Below, piece after piece: positions 1 to 6,082 of a DNA stretch of 9,273 nt. Within the stretch, counting starts at the first letter, position 1. Each line of letters begins with the position of its first letter. The stretch is from the NCBI GenBank assembly GCA_046753625.1, contig JBHHUB010000158.1, positions 1 to 9,273 of the forward strand, read 5' to 3'. The notes beneath the pieces are model-generated. The model searched no databases. It saw only the letters and a list, made by a program, of their open reading frames with translations, and was not told where the DNA came from. The position numbers and the translations under genes are program-made. Source of the DNA: JADFOB01 sp046753625 (GTDB lineage: Bacteria; Planctomycetota; Phycisphaerae; UBA1845).

Positions 1-71
1 GGCTAGCGCAGCCTCGCGCGTAGGTGTGCGGGTCCGCGCGCGGGTCCAAGGCCGCGGCTCGGATGGGACGC

Positions 72-131
72 GTAGCACAGCGGCCCACCGCTGTGTCTGG
101 GAAACCAGCCAGCCGAGGGCGGCTGGCCTAC
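72..131. repeat. 60-bp palindromic intergenic repeat, family B, copy 1
   Basis: This 60-bp block starts with GTAGCACAGC and ends with GCTGGCCTAC, imperfect inverted ends matching at 8 of 10 positions. Inside, 76-83 and 88-95 form a perfect 8-bp stem around CCCA. Positions 108-114 and 121-127 form a perfect 7-bp stem around GAGGGC. A second copy of exactly the same length lies at 3656-3715, with conserved arms and a diverged centre. The block sits about 80 bp beyond the 3' end of the minus-strand deaminase, so it could help end that transcript, but no T-run follows. It looks like a dispersed REP- or MITE-like element; that class is inferred. Confidence 0.65.
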
Positions 132-210
132 AACGCCTGGCATACCGCGGCCGGCCTACGGCGGTTTCGGATCACCGGCAAGAAAAAGCGTTGCCCCACA
201 CCGACCCCCA

Positions 211-723
211 TCAATACGGAACCGGATTGGGGCCCGCCTTCCAGAGTTCGAACAGCGCGCGACATTGTTCGCGAAGCACGAAGGGGATGATCTGAACCAG
301 GCTTTGCCCGTCTCGGAGAAGCGCCTCCGTGGAGACGGAAAGCTCGTTGAAATGGGCCTGCTTCGCGTCCGCGATGCTCGCGCCGTAGATCACCTTGTCC
401 AGCCGGGCCCAATGGATCGCCGCCGCGCACATGGGGCACGGTTCGCACGTCGTCGCGATGACATGCCCCGTTAGATTCGGCGTGCCCAGTTTCCGGCACG
501 CGGCACGAATGGCTGCGATCTCTGCGTGGGCGGTGGAATCGTGCGTCTGCCGGACTTGATTGTGCTCGATCGCCACGATTCGCCCGTCGCTATCGGCAAG
601 GACCGCGCCGAATGGGCTTTGCCCCTGCTCGATACCCTGCTTGGCCACGTCGATCGCAAGCCGCATGAGCGCCGCAAGACCGTCGCGATTTCCCTGAGAG
701 GTCTGGTCCATCGAATTCGTCAT
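211..723 (-). CDS. Zinc-dependent nucleobase deaminase, guanine deaminase-like
   Basis: A 170-residue protein of the cytidine deaminase fold. Zinc ligands are visible as H66 in TAHAEIAAIRAA and C96/C99 in TTCEPCPMCAAAIHWAR, with E68 as the catalytic proton shuttle. The SPFGAV motif is at about 36-41. The order DSTAHAE, then CEPCPMC, then HWAR, then an Asp-Ala-rich stretch before the C-terminal helix resembles Bacillus GuaD, which converts guanine to xanthine in purine salvage. TadA-type tRNA deaminases usually have PCAMC, so they fit less well. Substrate remains inferred; cytosine or another base is possible. The ATG at 723 is chosen because GGAG lies 7 bases upstream and a promoter lies just before it. 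A longer frame reaches 816 but would include that promoter. An in-frame ATG at 711 is an alternative. Soluble and cytoplasmic, with no signal sequence. Confidence 0.88.
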   Translation of the reverse strand: MTNSMDQTSQGNRDGLAALMRLAIDVAKQGIEQGQSPFGAVLADSDGRIVAIEHNQVRQTHDSTAHAEIAAIRAACRKLGTPNLTGHVIATTCEPCPMCAAAIHWARLDKVIYGASIADAKQAHFNELSVSTEALLRDGQSLVQIIPFVLREQCRALFELWKAGPNPVPY

Positions 724-757
724 CACGTTGCTCCAGACCGGGTAGTCCGGGGAGGGA

Positions 758-787
758 ATGATAACAACGCTTTCGGGGCAATGACAA
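758..787 (-). promoter_or_regulatory. Sigma-70-type promoter of the deaminase gene
   Basis: Read on the minus strand, TTGTCA (787-782) and TATCAT (763-758) are separated by 18 bases. Each box matches the housekeeping consensus at 5 of 6 positions. Transcription would begin near 751, giving a leader of about 28 bases before the ATG at 723. The spacing and -10 box are the same as in the promoter at 9138-9109. Confidence 0.65.
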
Positions 788-819
788 CGGGCAGGGAACC
801 CCTCTGCGGCGGGCACATC

Positions 820-960
820 TCAGAGCACCGGGCGCAAGTCCGGTGACCTCCTGCCGCGAGGGGTCCGAGGGCTGGCGCCCTCGGCTCTGATTCCGGGGGG
901 CCGCGAGCTGGCGCCGGCGGGTCTGGATTTGGTGGGTCCGCAGGCTGGCGCCCTCGGCGG
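820..960. repeat. Palindromic intergenic repeat cluster, family A, left site
   Basis: The core element is 820-890. Its outer arms TCAGAGC (820-826) and GCTCTGA (884-890) are perfect inverted repeats. Inside are two hairpins: CACCGG/CCGGTG (826-831 with 840-845) and CCGAGGG/CCCTCGG (865-871 with 878-884). The second hairpin module, recognisable as GGTCCG...GGCTGGCGCC, recurs in diverged form at about 896-926 and again at 935-960. Positions 825-847 are identical over 23 bp to 2808-2830. The cluster fills most of the gap between the divergent deaminase and miaE genes and contains no credible gene. It looks like a dispersed, structure-forming repeat. Confidence 0.7.
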
Positions 961-1026
961 TGAGTCGATGTACGTCTCCCGCCGAAGGGGCCGGGGCTCC
1001 GGTCGCGGCCTCGGCTGATGCCCGCG

Positions 1027-1055
1027 TGGCCATCCGATCTGCGCCAAGCTACAAT
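1027..1055 (+). promoter_or_regulatory. Possible promoter of miaE giving a near-leaderless mRNA
   Basis: TACAAT (1050-1055) matches the -10 consensus at 5 of 6 positions. TGGCCA (1027-1032), 17 bases upstream, is a weak -35 at 4 of 6. A start about 7 bases below the -10 would fall at about 1062, only two bases before the ATG at 1064. No Shine-Dalgarno-like run precedes that ATG, which fits a leaderless message. Confidence 0.4.
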
Positions 1056-1063
1056 GGTCGACG

Positions 1064-1696
1064 ATGAGTACCGCATTGCCCCAGCAGCTTCCCTTCAGCA
1101 TCTGGACGCCGCCACGTTGGGCCGAGTATGTCTTGAAGCAACCGCTGGCCTTGCTCAACGATCATGCTTGGCTTGAGAAAAAAGCCGCTTCCAACGCCTT
1201 GGAGTTGCTCAACCGCTGGCCTGAACTTTGTCCACCGGAGAACTGGGTGCAGCAAATGACCGCCATCGCCCGCGATGAAGTGGAACACCTCGGCATCGTG
1301 GTGCGGCTGCTCGCCCGGCGTGGGGGGGAACTGGCTAAATCCCATTCGAGTCCCTACGCGGCGGATCTACGCAAGCTGGTGCGCTCGGGCCACGGGCCGC
1401 TCGAAGTCCTCGACCGGCTGCTGGTTAGTGCTCTGATCGAGGCGCGCTCGTGCGAGCGTTTTTTCGTCCTGGCGAAGCGCAGCGACGATCGAGAGCTGGC
1501 CAAACTCTACCACGGGCTCTACGCATCCGAGGCGGGGCACTATCGCGTCTTTCTCGGCCTGGCCAAGGGGCTGCCCGATGATTGCGGCGTGCAGGCCGGT
1601 GATGTTGATGTTCGCTGGGAGGAACTGCTGCAGCGCGAAGGAGAAATCGTGCTGCGCCAGCCCATCGGCCCGACGATGCACGGTGGCGTTCCTTAG
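1064..1696 (+). CDS. miaE: tRNA-(ms2io6A37) hydroxylase, MiaE family
   Basis: A 210-residue ferritin-like diiron monooxygenase. Members of this family hydroxylate the isopentenyl side chain of 2-methylthio-N6-isopentenyladenosine at position 37 of tRNAs, using O2, after MiaA and MiaB have acted. Likely iron ligands are E38 (HAWLEKK), E72 and H75 (RDEVEHL), E126 (ALIEARSCERF) and E156 and H159 (SEAGHY), the expected two ExxH pairs plus two glutamates. The length fits the shorter MiaE group. No signal peptide or membrane segment is seen, so it acts in the cytoplasm. It stands alone between repeat-filled gaps; no miaA or miaB is in the window. The start has no clear ribosome binding site; see the promoter at 1027-1055. 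The presence of this enzyme implies exposure to oxygen. Confidence 0.92.
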   Translation: MSTALPQQLPFSIWTPPRWAEYVLKQPLALLNDHAWLEKKAASNALELLNRWPELCPPENWVQQMTAIARDEVEHLGIVVRLLARRGGELAKSHSSPYAADLRKLVRSGHGPLEVLDRLLVSALIEARSCERFFVLAKRSDDRELAKLYHGLYASEAGHYRVFLGLAKGLPDDCGVQAGDVDVRWEELLQREGEIVLRQPIGPTMHGGVP

Positions 1697-1751
1697 CTGC
1701 CGGTTGAATAGCCGGTTTTCGGGTGTGGTGCCGGCTCCGTGCCGGGATAAA

Positions 1752-1766
1752 CGGGCGGCTCGCCCG
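1752..1766. other. Short perfect hairpin between miaE and the lipoprotein gene
   Basis: CGGGCG (1752-1757) and CGCCCG (1761-1766) form a 6-bp stem around GCT. There is no T-run after it, so it is not a standard intrinsic terminator. It could affect the 5' leader of the gene starting at 1802 or be chance in GC-rich DNA. Confidence 0.3.
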
Positions 1767-1801
1767 CACGCGACGGCTTCCGTATACGCAGGAAAATACG
1801 A

Positions 1802-2743
1802 TTGCTCCAAGCACGCCACAGAGCCAGTCGATCTGCCTGTCTCGCGGCATCAGCACTTCTTGCTGCCTCGGGATGCGTTTCGCCCGCAGCAAACCTGAGT
1901 GTGGATCAGGCACGATCCATCCAAGAGGAGCTTCGCCACCGCGCAGTGCAGCGGTTCGCCAACGCCGCTTATTACAAACCCCGGGCAAGCAGCTTGGGGC
2001 CGGCCATCGACGCCTTGGCGCCGCTGTTGGTGCAGAAGTTGCCCGCACAAGCCCAGCACGACGACGTGCATTCTGTGCAATTCGGCGCCGTCCTGAATGA
2101 TCGCGCCGGCGGGCTGTTGGTCGACCCGAGCTTGCCGACGCTCTATGCCCGATATCAACCGGCGGATTCCGCGTCGGGCGCTTGGGCCTGGGTGGTTTTC
2201 GTCTGGGGCTACCCTGCACCAGAGCCGACCGCCGGCGTGGTATTTCGGGGCTTGAAAATGACGCTCGACGCGGAGGGTTATCCTGTTGTGTACGAGCCTT
2301 GGGGTGGATTGGCCGACTCGAGCCGGGTTCCAGGCACAGTCCAACCGCTTTTCGTCGATAGGAGCGTAGAGACGGCCGCCGCGGCGCGGTTCGGCCCGCC
2401 CCTTCCGGGGCGGCGGTTTTCGATTGAGCCGACCCTTGAGCTGGCGCCGGATCTATTCGTGGTCCAATTGCTGGATCGAGGACCGATCCCCATGGGGCCT
2501 TATGTGTACCTGGACTACCCCCGATCGATGGCCTCAACGGTCTTGTGCCGTTGCAGCCCCTCCCAGGTAGACCGGTTCAAGGTGGAACGGTGGTACGACC
2601 TGCGCGACCTGAGGGAGCTTAATGGCCTCGGCATCAGCGTGGTGGACCGTTTCCTGCCCCCCCGGCGACATCCGGTCACCGCTGCCGCGAGCGGTTCGAT
2701 GGCAGGCGACGTCACCCGACGGCTCCGGTGGCCAGGCGAGTAG
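1802..2743 (+). CDS. Predicted lipoprotein of unknown function
   Basis: A 313-residue protein that I do not recognise. The N-terminus has several arginines, a hydrophobic stretch at about 13-24 and a lipobox-like AASGC with C25 as the likely lipidated residue, so it is probably exported and membrane-anchored. Start is TTG at 1802, supported by AGGA at 1790-1793, eight bases upstream; no ATG fits as well. The mature part is mixed alpha/beta in character, with a tryptophan-rich strand (about 128-136, AWAWVVFVWGY), a PWGGL turn near 166-170, and a CRC pair at 249-251. The last 25 residues are Arg-rich and probably disordered. The frame stays open and codon use matches its neighbours, so it is very likely a real gene. 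It lies alone between miaE and a repeat cluster. A role in the envelope is inferred only from the signal. Confidence 0.8.
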   Translation: MLQARHRASRSACLAASALLAASGCVSPAANLSVDQARSIQEELRHRAVQRFANAAYYKPRASSLGPAIDALAPLLVQKLPAQAQHDDVHSVQFGAVLNDRAGGLLVDPSLPTLYARYQPADSASGAWAWVVFVWGYPAPEPTAGVVFRGLKMTLDAEGYPVVYEPWGGLADSSRVPGTVQPLFVDRSVETAAAARFGPPLPGRRFSIEPTLELAPDLFVVQLLDRGPIPMGPYVYLDYPRSMASTVLCRCSPSQVDRFKVERWYDLRDLRELNGLGISVVDRFLPPRRHPVTAAASGSMAGDVTRRLRWPGE

Positions 2744-2757
2744 GATACTCCGATCGA

Positions 2758-2873
2758 AGCACCGGGCGCAAAGGGTCCGCATGCTTGCGCCAGCGGCTCT
2801 GATCAGGGCACCGGGCGCAAGTCCGGTGACATCCCGCAGAGTATGGTCCGGAGGCTTGCGCCGCCAGCAGCGG
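2758..2873. repeat. Palindromic intergenic repeat cluster, family A, right site
   Basis: Two copies of the family A element lie head to tail. The first (2758-2806) is short: it begins AGCACCGGGCGCA, skips the middle of the unit, and ends with the GGCTCTGATCAG end. The second (2808-2873) carries the complete first hairpin, identical over 23 bp to 825-847, and a diverged second module from 2845. The GGTCCG...GCTTGCGCC module occurs in both, at 2774 and 2845. The cluster fills the gap after the lipoprotein gene. Spread of the element, or internal duplication and deletion, is the likely origin. Confidence 0.65.
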
Positions 2874-2955
2874 CGTACCCGACCCGTCGCAAGTGACGTG
2901 GGTTCGCGCCTGGTAGCAGGCCTCGCCGCGGCTGGCGGAAGTCGCTAATGCGGGG

Positions 2956-2961
2956 CATAAT
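2956..2961 (+). promoter_or_regulatory. Possible -10 box for the secreted protein gene
   Basis: CATAAT matches the -10 consensus at 5 of 6 positions. No good -35 is present 16-18 bases upstream (TGGCGG at 2933-2938 is poor). A start near 2968 would give a leader of about 40 bases to the ATG at 3008 and would exclude the in-frame ATG at 2948. Confidence 0.3.
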
Positions 2962-3007
2962 CGCCGGGGTTGCTTGGATGGCCCGGCTTAGGTGGAGACG
3001 AAATCCG

Positions 3008-3649
3008 ATGGAAGCCAATCGATTCTGGTGTGTGCCGCTGACGTGCTGCTTTTGCCTCGCGATGGGACCGTTGGCGGTGGGGCAGACGGCACCGTGGGTG
3101 TTCTTTGAGGATGCGCTGAGCGATTCCGCTTGTGAGATCATCAACACCGACAACTCGGAACTGGTGCTGCTCAACGACACCGGGCAATTGGTCGTCGTTA
3201 CCGGGCGGGACGTCATCTTGCAGGATACGTTCGTTGACGAGGAGGACAACGTCTTCTTCAACGGTGATCCGGTGGGGTTTTTGTCCTTCGAGGATGACGG
3301 CGATGGGCTGCGCAGCATCTGGTGGGTATCCCTTACGGGACGCGTGATCAACGTCGACGGGTTTACGGGCGAGCCCGTTGAGACCGATTCATTTCCAGCC
3401 GATTTCGTCGACGTTGCCTGCGACGCGTGCGAGTTCTGGGACGACGAGTTTCTCTGCGCAGAATTGAACGATCCGATCAACGATCCAACCACCGATCCGA
3501 TCGATGATCCGAGCCTCGATACGCCGGCCGATGCCCCCAATCTGGACTTCGTGGTCAATCTTTGCGGCCTCAACTCCGGAGCGACGATGGGCATGATCCT
3601 CTTTTCGCTGTGCGGCGCGCGATGGCGACGACGATCACGCCAACGCTGA
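3008..3649 (+). CDS. Secreted acidic protein with C-terminal sorting-like tail
   Basis: A 213-residue protein not recognised as a named family. Residues 1-26 form a Cys-rich signal peptide ending near AVGQ/TA. The mature part is very acidic, with short strands and Asp clusters (EDDGDG at 95-100). Residues 154-169 are a four-unit Asp-Pro repeat (NDPI, NDPT, TDPI, DDPS), a likely linker. The C-terminus has LCG at 185-187, a hydrophobic stretch at about 190-203, then RWRRRSRQR. This Cys-Gly / membrane / Arg order resembles C-terminal sorting signals of the PEP-CTERM and MYXO-CTERM type, so cleavage and surface attachment are inferred. The ATG at 3008 is chosen because GGTGGAG lies 10 bases upstream and a normal signal peptide results. 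An in-frame ATG at 2948 would add 20 residues. The extracellular role is unknown. Confidence 0.75.
   Translation: MEANRFWCVPLTCCFCLAMGPLAVGQTAPWVFFEDALSDSACEIINTDNSELVLLNDTGQLVVVTGRDVILQDTFVDEEDNVFFNGDPVGFLSFEDDGDGLRSIWWVSLTGRVINVDGFTGEPVETDSFPADFVDVACDACEFWDDEFLCAELNDPINDPTTDPIDDPSLDTPADAPNLDFVVNLCGLNSGATMGMILFSLCGARWRRRSRQR
3467..3514 (+). repeat. Four 12-bp tandem repeats inside the secreted protein gene
   Basis: Units 3467-3478, 3479-3490, 3491-3502 and 3503-3514 all share the core CGATCC or TGATCC at the same place and encode (N/T/D)DP(I/T/S). A fifth, degraded unit (LDTP) follows to 3526. The unit is four codons long, so gain or loss of units keeps the frame. It encodes the linker before the C-terminal tail. 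Confidence 0.7.
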
Positions 3650-3655
3650 TCCGAT

Positions 3656-3715
3656 GTAGCCCAGCCGCCCTCCGCTGAGCGGTTGGCCAAACACAGCGGA
3701 GGGTCGCTGTGCTAC
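3656..3715. repeat. 60-bp palindromic intergenic repeat, family B, copy 2
   Basis: It has the same length as the copy at 72-131. Ends GTAGCCCAGC (3656-3665) and GCTGTGCTAC (3706-3715) pair at 9 of 10 positions. Inner arms CCCTCCGCTG (3668-3677) and CAGCGGAGGG (3694-3703) pair perfectly over 10 bp around a 16-base centre. It begins 7 bp after the stop of the secreted protein gene, so it may end or stabilise that transcript, though no T-run follows. Arms are conserved between the two copies while the centres are not, as expected when structure is what is kept. Confidence 0.7.
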
Positions 3716-3818
3716 ACGCGATGCCCGGTCGGGTCAGCGTTGACGCAGCAGTAGTGTCGGGTGTACGCCGCGGTGCTCGTTTTGGCCTGGATGGAACAGT
3801 CCGATGCAGCGCGCACAA

Positions 3819-3847
3819 TTGCGGCAATCGGCACAAGCGCGTATACT
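3819..3847 (+). promoter_or_regulatory. Promoter of the cdaA-cdaR operon
   Basis: TTGCGG (3819-3824) and TATACT (3842-3847) are separated by 17 bases. The -10 box matches the consensus at 5 of 6 positions and the -35 keeps the key TTG. A start near 3853 gives a leader of about 48 bases to the TTG codon at 3901. Confidence 0.55.
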
Positions 3848-3900
3848 GCCGGCGGCGACAATCTGTACAACATCTTCCCACGGCTTTCGGGTAAACCGCG

Positions 3901-4818
3901 TTGGAACGCGTTTGGTCCATACTGCTGCAGTCCAACATTGTCTCGACAGTACGAGCCTTTCTGGATCGTGCGCTCGAGCGGCCCGCCGTTACCGTGGTGG
4001 AGCTACTGCTGATCGGCGCGGTCGTCTACACCGTGTTGCGGTTCCTGCAAGGCACACGCGGTGCACGGCTCATTCGGGCGGTCTTGACCATTGTGGTATC
4101 CAGCTTCGCGCTGGTATGGCTCATTGCGGAACGCTTCGGCTTGGAGCGCATCAACGCGATTTATCCTTATTTCTTGCTGGGTGTCTTTCTCGTTTCGTTG
4201 GTCGCGTTTCAAACCGAACTGAGACGCATCCTGATGCGCCTGGGCGAGGGTGGCTGGCTCCAACGCTTTACGAAACCCAGATCGGTCGCCATCGATCCAA
4301 TCATTCAGGCGGTCGAGCGGCTGGCAAGACGCAAGGTCGGCGCTCTGATTGCCATCGAACGCTCGACCGAAGTCGGCGCGGTGACGGATTCGGGCATCCG
4401 AATCGATGCGGCGCTGTCGTGCGAACTGCTGGAGACGATTTTTCACCCGGGGACGCCGCTGCACGACCTGGGCGTGATCGTCCGTCAGGAGCGCATCCTC
4501 GCGGCCGGATGCCAGTTTCCGCTGGTGGAATCAGGCGAAGTCGATCGCTCACTGGGCAGCCGACATCGGGCCGGCATCGGCTTGAGCTATGAAGCCGACG
4601 CGATTGTGGTCATAGTCAGCGAGGAGACCGGGTCGATTTCGCTTGCAGTTCGCGGTGTCTTCGAGCGATCGATCAGCTCCGAACGATTGCGCAAGCAGCT
4701 TATCGAGGAGCTTTCCGCCAGCCGCATCCAAGTCATTCCGGAAACCAGGTCTGCGGACGCGGAACCAACCGCTTCGAAGGACGAGGTCGCCACCAATGGA
4801 ACAAGCCAAACTGCTTAG
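3901..4818 (+). CDS. cdaA: Membrane diadenylate cyclase (CdaA/DacA type) with variant DGA motif
   Basis: A 305-residue protein making cyclic di-AMP from two ATP. Three membrane segments lie at about 31-48, 58-76 and 88-104, followed by the FQTELRR motif (103-109, usually FQPELRR) and the DisA_N cyclase domain at about 128-280. The RHR motif (R221-R223) that contacts ATP phosphates is intact. The metal-binding motif, usually DGA, reads DLG at 189-191 within TPLHDLGVIV; the Asp is kept and the 32-residue spacing to RHR matches B. subtilis CdaA. The last 25 residues are polar and probably disordered. The start is TTG at 3901 with no strong ribosome binding site, so the exact N-terminus is uncertain. 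The product is the catalytic partner of the YbbR protein encoded next, with which it overlaps by 23 bp. Cyclic di-AMP usually controls potassium, osmolyte and cell-wall homeostasis. Confidence 0.9.
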   Translation: MERVWSILLQSNIVSTVRAFLDRALERPAVTVVELLLIGAVVYTVLRFLQGTRGARLIRAVLTIVVSSFALVWLIAERFGLERINAIYPYFLLGVFLVSLVAFQTELRRILMRLGEGGWLQRFTKPRSVAIDPIIQAVERLARRKVGALIAIERSTEVGAVTDSGIRIDAALSCELLETIFHPGTPLHDLGVIVRQERILAAGCQFPLVESGEVDRSLGSRHRAGIGLSYEADAIVVIVSEETGSISLAVRGVFERSISSERLRKQLIEELSASRIQVIPETRSADAEPTASKDEVATNGTSQTA

Positions 4819-5797
4819 TATGACCACGGTTCTGACGGTCCTGATTTGGACCAGTGCGGATACGTTGATCCGGGAAACCGCCACGCTGACGGTCGCCATC
4901 GATTTCGTCCCCACCAATCCAACCATGATTGTGGAAGCGGCCGATCCGACGCCTTCCTGTCAGATCGACATTTCCGGTCCGAGGCGCGTGGTGGAGGCGG
5001 TATTGGCTCAAGCCCCGCTGAATGCCCGGCTTCAAGTGGCCGATCTGCCAACCGGACCAACCAACATTCCGCTCGATCCCGATACGCTCAAGCGAGCCAT
5101 CGCCGAACAGCAACACGAATTCCGAAAGCTCTCGGTGGACAACCTCAAGCCCGCCGGTATCCCGGCCACCATCGATCATCTGGTCACGCGGTCGTTGGAG
5201 ATTACGTCGCGGCATCTGACGCTCGACTATGAAGTAGCGCCGCGCCTGTCGCATTCAACCGTTGATCTGCAGTTGCGTGAAAGCGTTCTGCTGGAGAAAA
5301 CGGCCAATGGTCAACCGCTGGTCGTCGACGTTTCCGCAGACATCGATCGGTATTTCCGAGAGAAGCCGGCGGGCCAAAGTATTGAGACTACCATCAATCT
5401 ATCCGAGCGCCCCTTCGGGGCCGATGCATCCCTCCATCCGGATCAACTGACCATTACGGCCACCCTCAGGGTCCAACAGCGGACCGCCGAAATTGCCACC
5501 GTCCCGATTCTGCTGGCGGTCAGCTTCGCCAACTTCAACAAGGCTCTGAGCCCGGTGTCGCGGGACGGGAGGCCGCTGGAGTTGGTTTCGGAAACGATTA
5601 CCGTTACGGGGCCACCGGAGGCGATTGCCAAATTGCTACGTGGAGACAGTCGTGCATTCGGCATTATCCGACTGAAGGAGGACGACCTGCGGACCCTCGA
5701 AACGATCAAGCTCGTCACGCCCGAGTTTTTCCTCCCGCCCGGTGTGACGCTGGCTCGCGAGCCCAAGCCGGTTGAATTCCAGATGGTGGCCCCATGA
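4796..5797 (+). CDS. cdaR: YbbR-domain protein, CdaA regulator (CdaR)
   Basis: A 333-residue protein. One N-terminal membrane segment (about 6-22) anchors a large extracytoplasmic part made of beta-rich repeats of the YbbR type. Typical elements are V.I.GP stretches such as CQIDISGPRRVVEAV (about 52-66) and ETITVTGPPEAIAKL in the last quarter. YbbR proteins bind CdaA and tune cyclic di-AMP synthesis. The ATG at 4796 is chosen because GAGG lies at 4783-4786, nine bases upstream. It overlaps the cdaA end by 23 bp, which suggests translational coupling. A second in-frame ATG at 4820, two bases after the cdaA stop, lacks a binding site. In many Firmicutes glmM follows this pair; here the 5S rRNA region follows instead. 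The function is assigned from family resemblance and gene order together. Confidence 0.85.
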   Translation: MEQAKLLSMTTVLTVLIWTSADTLIRETATLTVAIDFVPTNPTMIVEAADPTPSCQIDISGPRRVVEAVLAQAPLNARLQVADLPTGPTNIPLDPDTLKRAIAEQQHEFRKLSVDNLKPAGIPATIDHLVTRSLEITSRHLTLDYEVAPRLSHSTVDLQLRESVLLEKTANGQPLVVDVSADIDRYFREKPAGQSIETTINLSERPFGADASLHPDQLTITATLRVQQRTAEIATVPILLAVSFANFNKALSPVSRDGRPLELVSETITVTGPPEAIAKLLRGDSRAFGIIRLKEDDLRTLETIKLVTPEFFLPPGVTLAREPKPVEFQMVAP

Positions 5798-6082
5798 GCT
5801 ACGGAGCTTTCGATTCTCCAAACCGGAAGGGAATGTAGTCGGCGCTCCGTCGAAGTGTGAGGGCCAAGCCGTCAGTTTATGTCGCACAGAGCCTGGCAGA
5901 TAGCATGGTTTGGCCGGCCATCTGTTCGTAACATATTGTCTGGACGAATGTTACGAGATGTGGCGGGTGATCTGCGGGCTGGTTGACCGCCTCGCGGTGG
6001 CACGCACCGGTTCTGGACGGCACGTAGGGTTACCGGTTGCCCGAGCGGATTATTCGGGGAGGAGATTCTATCAATTTTGGGC
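5798..6082. other. Gene-free region between cdaR and the 5S rRNA promoter
   Basis: No convincing gene is seen here on either strand; the open frames lack binding sites and family features. The region holds a perfect 10-bp palindrome TGGCCGGCCA (5911-5920), a 9-bp inverted repeat at 5926-5956, a small hairpin ACCGC/GCGGT near 5987-5999, and an AT-rich stretch at about 6064-6080 just before the 5S promoter that may act as an UP element. No clear terminator for the cdaA-cdaR transcript was found. Confidence 0.5.
5926..5956. promoter_or_regulatory. 9-bp inverted repeat, possible operator or RNA hairpin
   Basis: TCGTAACAT (5926-5934) and ATGTTACGA (5948-5956) are perfect inverted repeats around a 13-base spacer. 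Arm centres are 22 bp apart, close to two helical turns, as in many dimer-binding sites. It lies about 130 bp after cdaR and 127 bp before the 5S -35 box. No T-run follows on either strand, which argues against an intrinsic terminator. Function unknown. Confidence 0.4.

Noticed and set aside
243..257. AGTTCGAAC resembling a tRNA T-loop
   Set aside because: It lies inside the deaminase coding sequence and no cloverleaf can be built around it.
24..295. Two overlapping plus-strand open frames of 88-89 codons at the left edge
   Set aside because: They run through the family B repeat and into the 3' end of the deaminase gene, have no ribosome binding site and no recognisable protein features.
1425..2537. 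Long minus-strand open frame of 370 codons opposite miaE and the lipoprotein gene
   Set aside because: Its product is low-complexity Arg/Pro/Ser sequence typical of the antisense of GC-rich genes; the plus-strand genes have signals and motifs.
2803..3690. Minus-strand open frame of 295 codons opposite the secreted protein gene
   Set aside because: It is Ser/Thr-rich without a domain, spans both repeat families and ends inside a family A repeat; the plus-strand frame has a binding site, signal peptide and tail.
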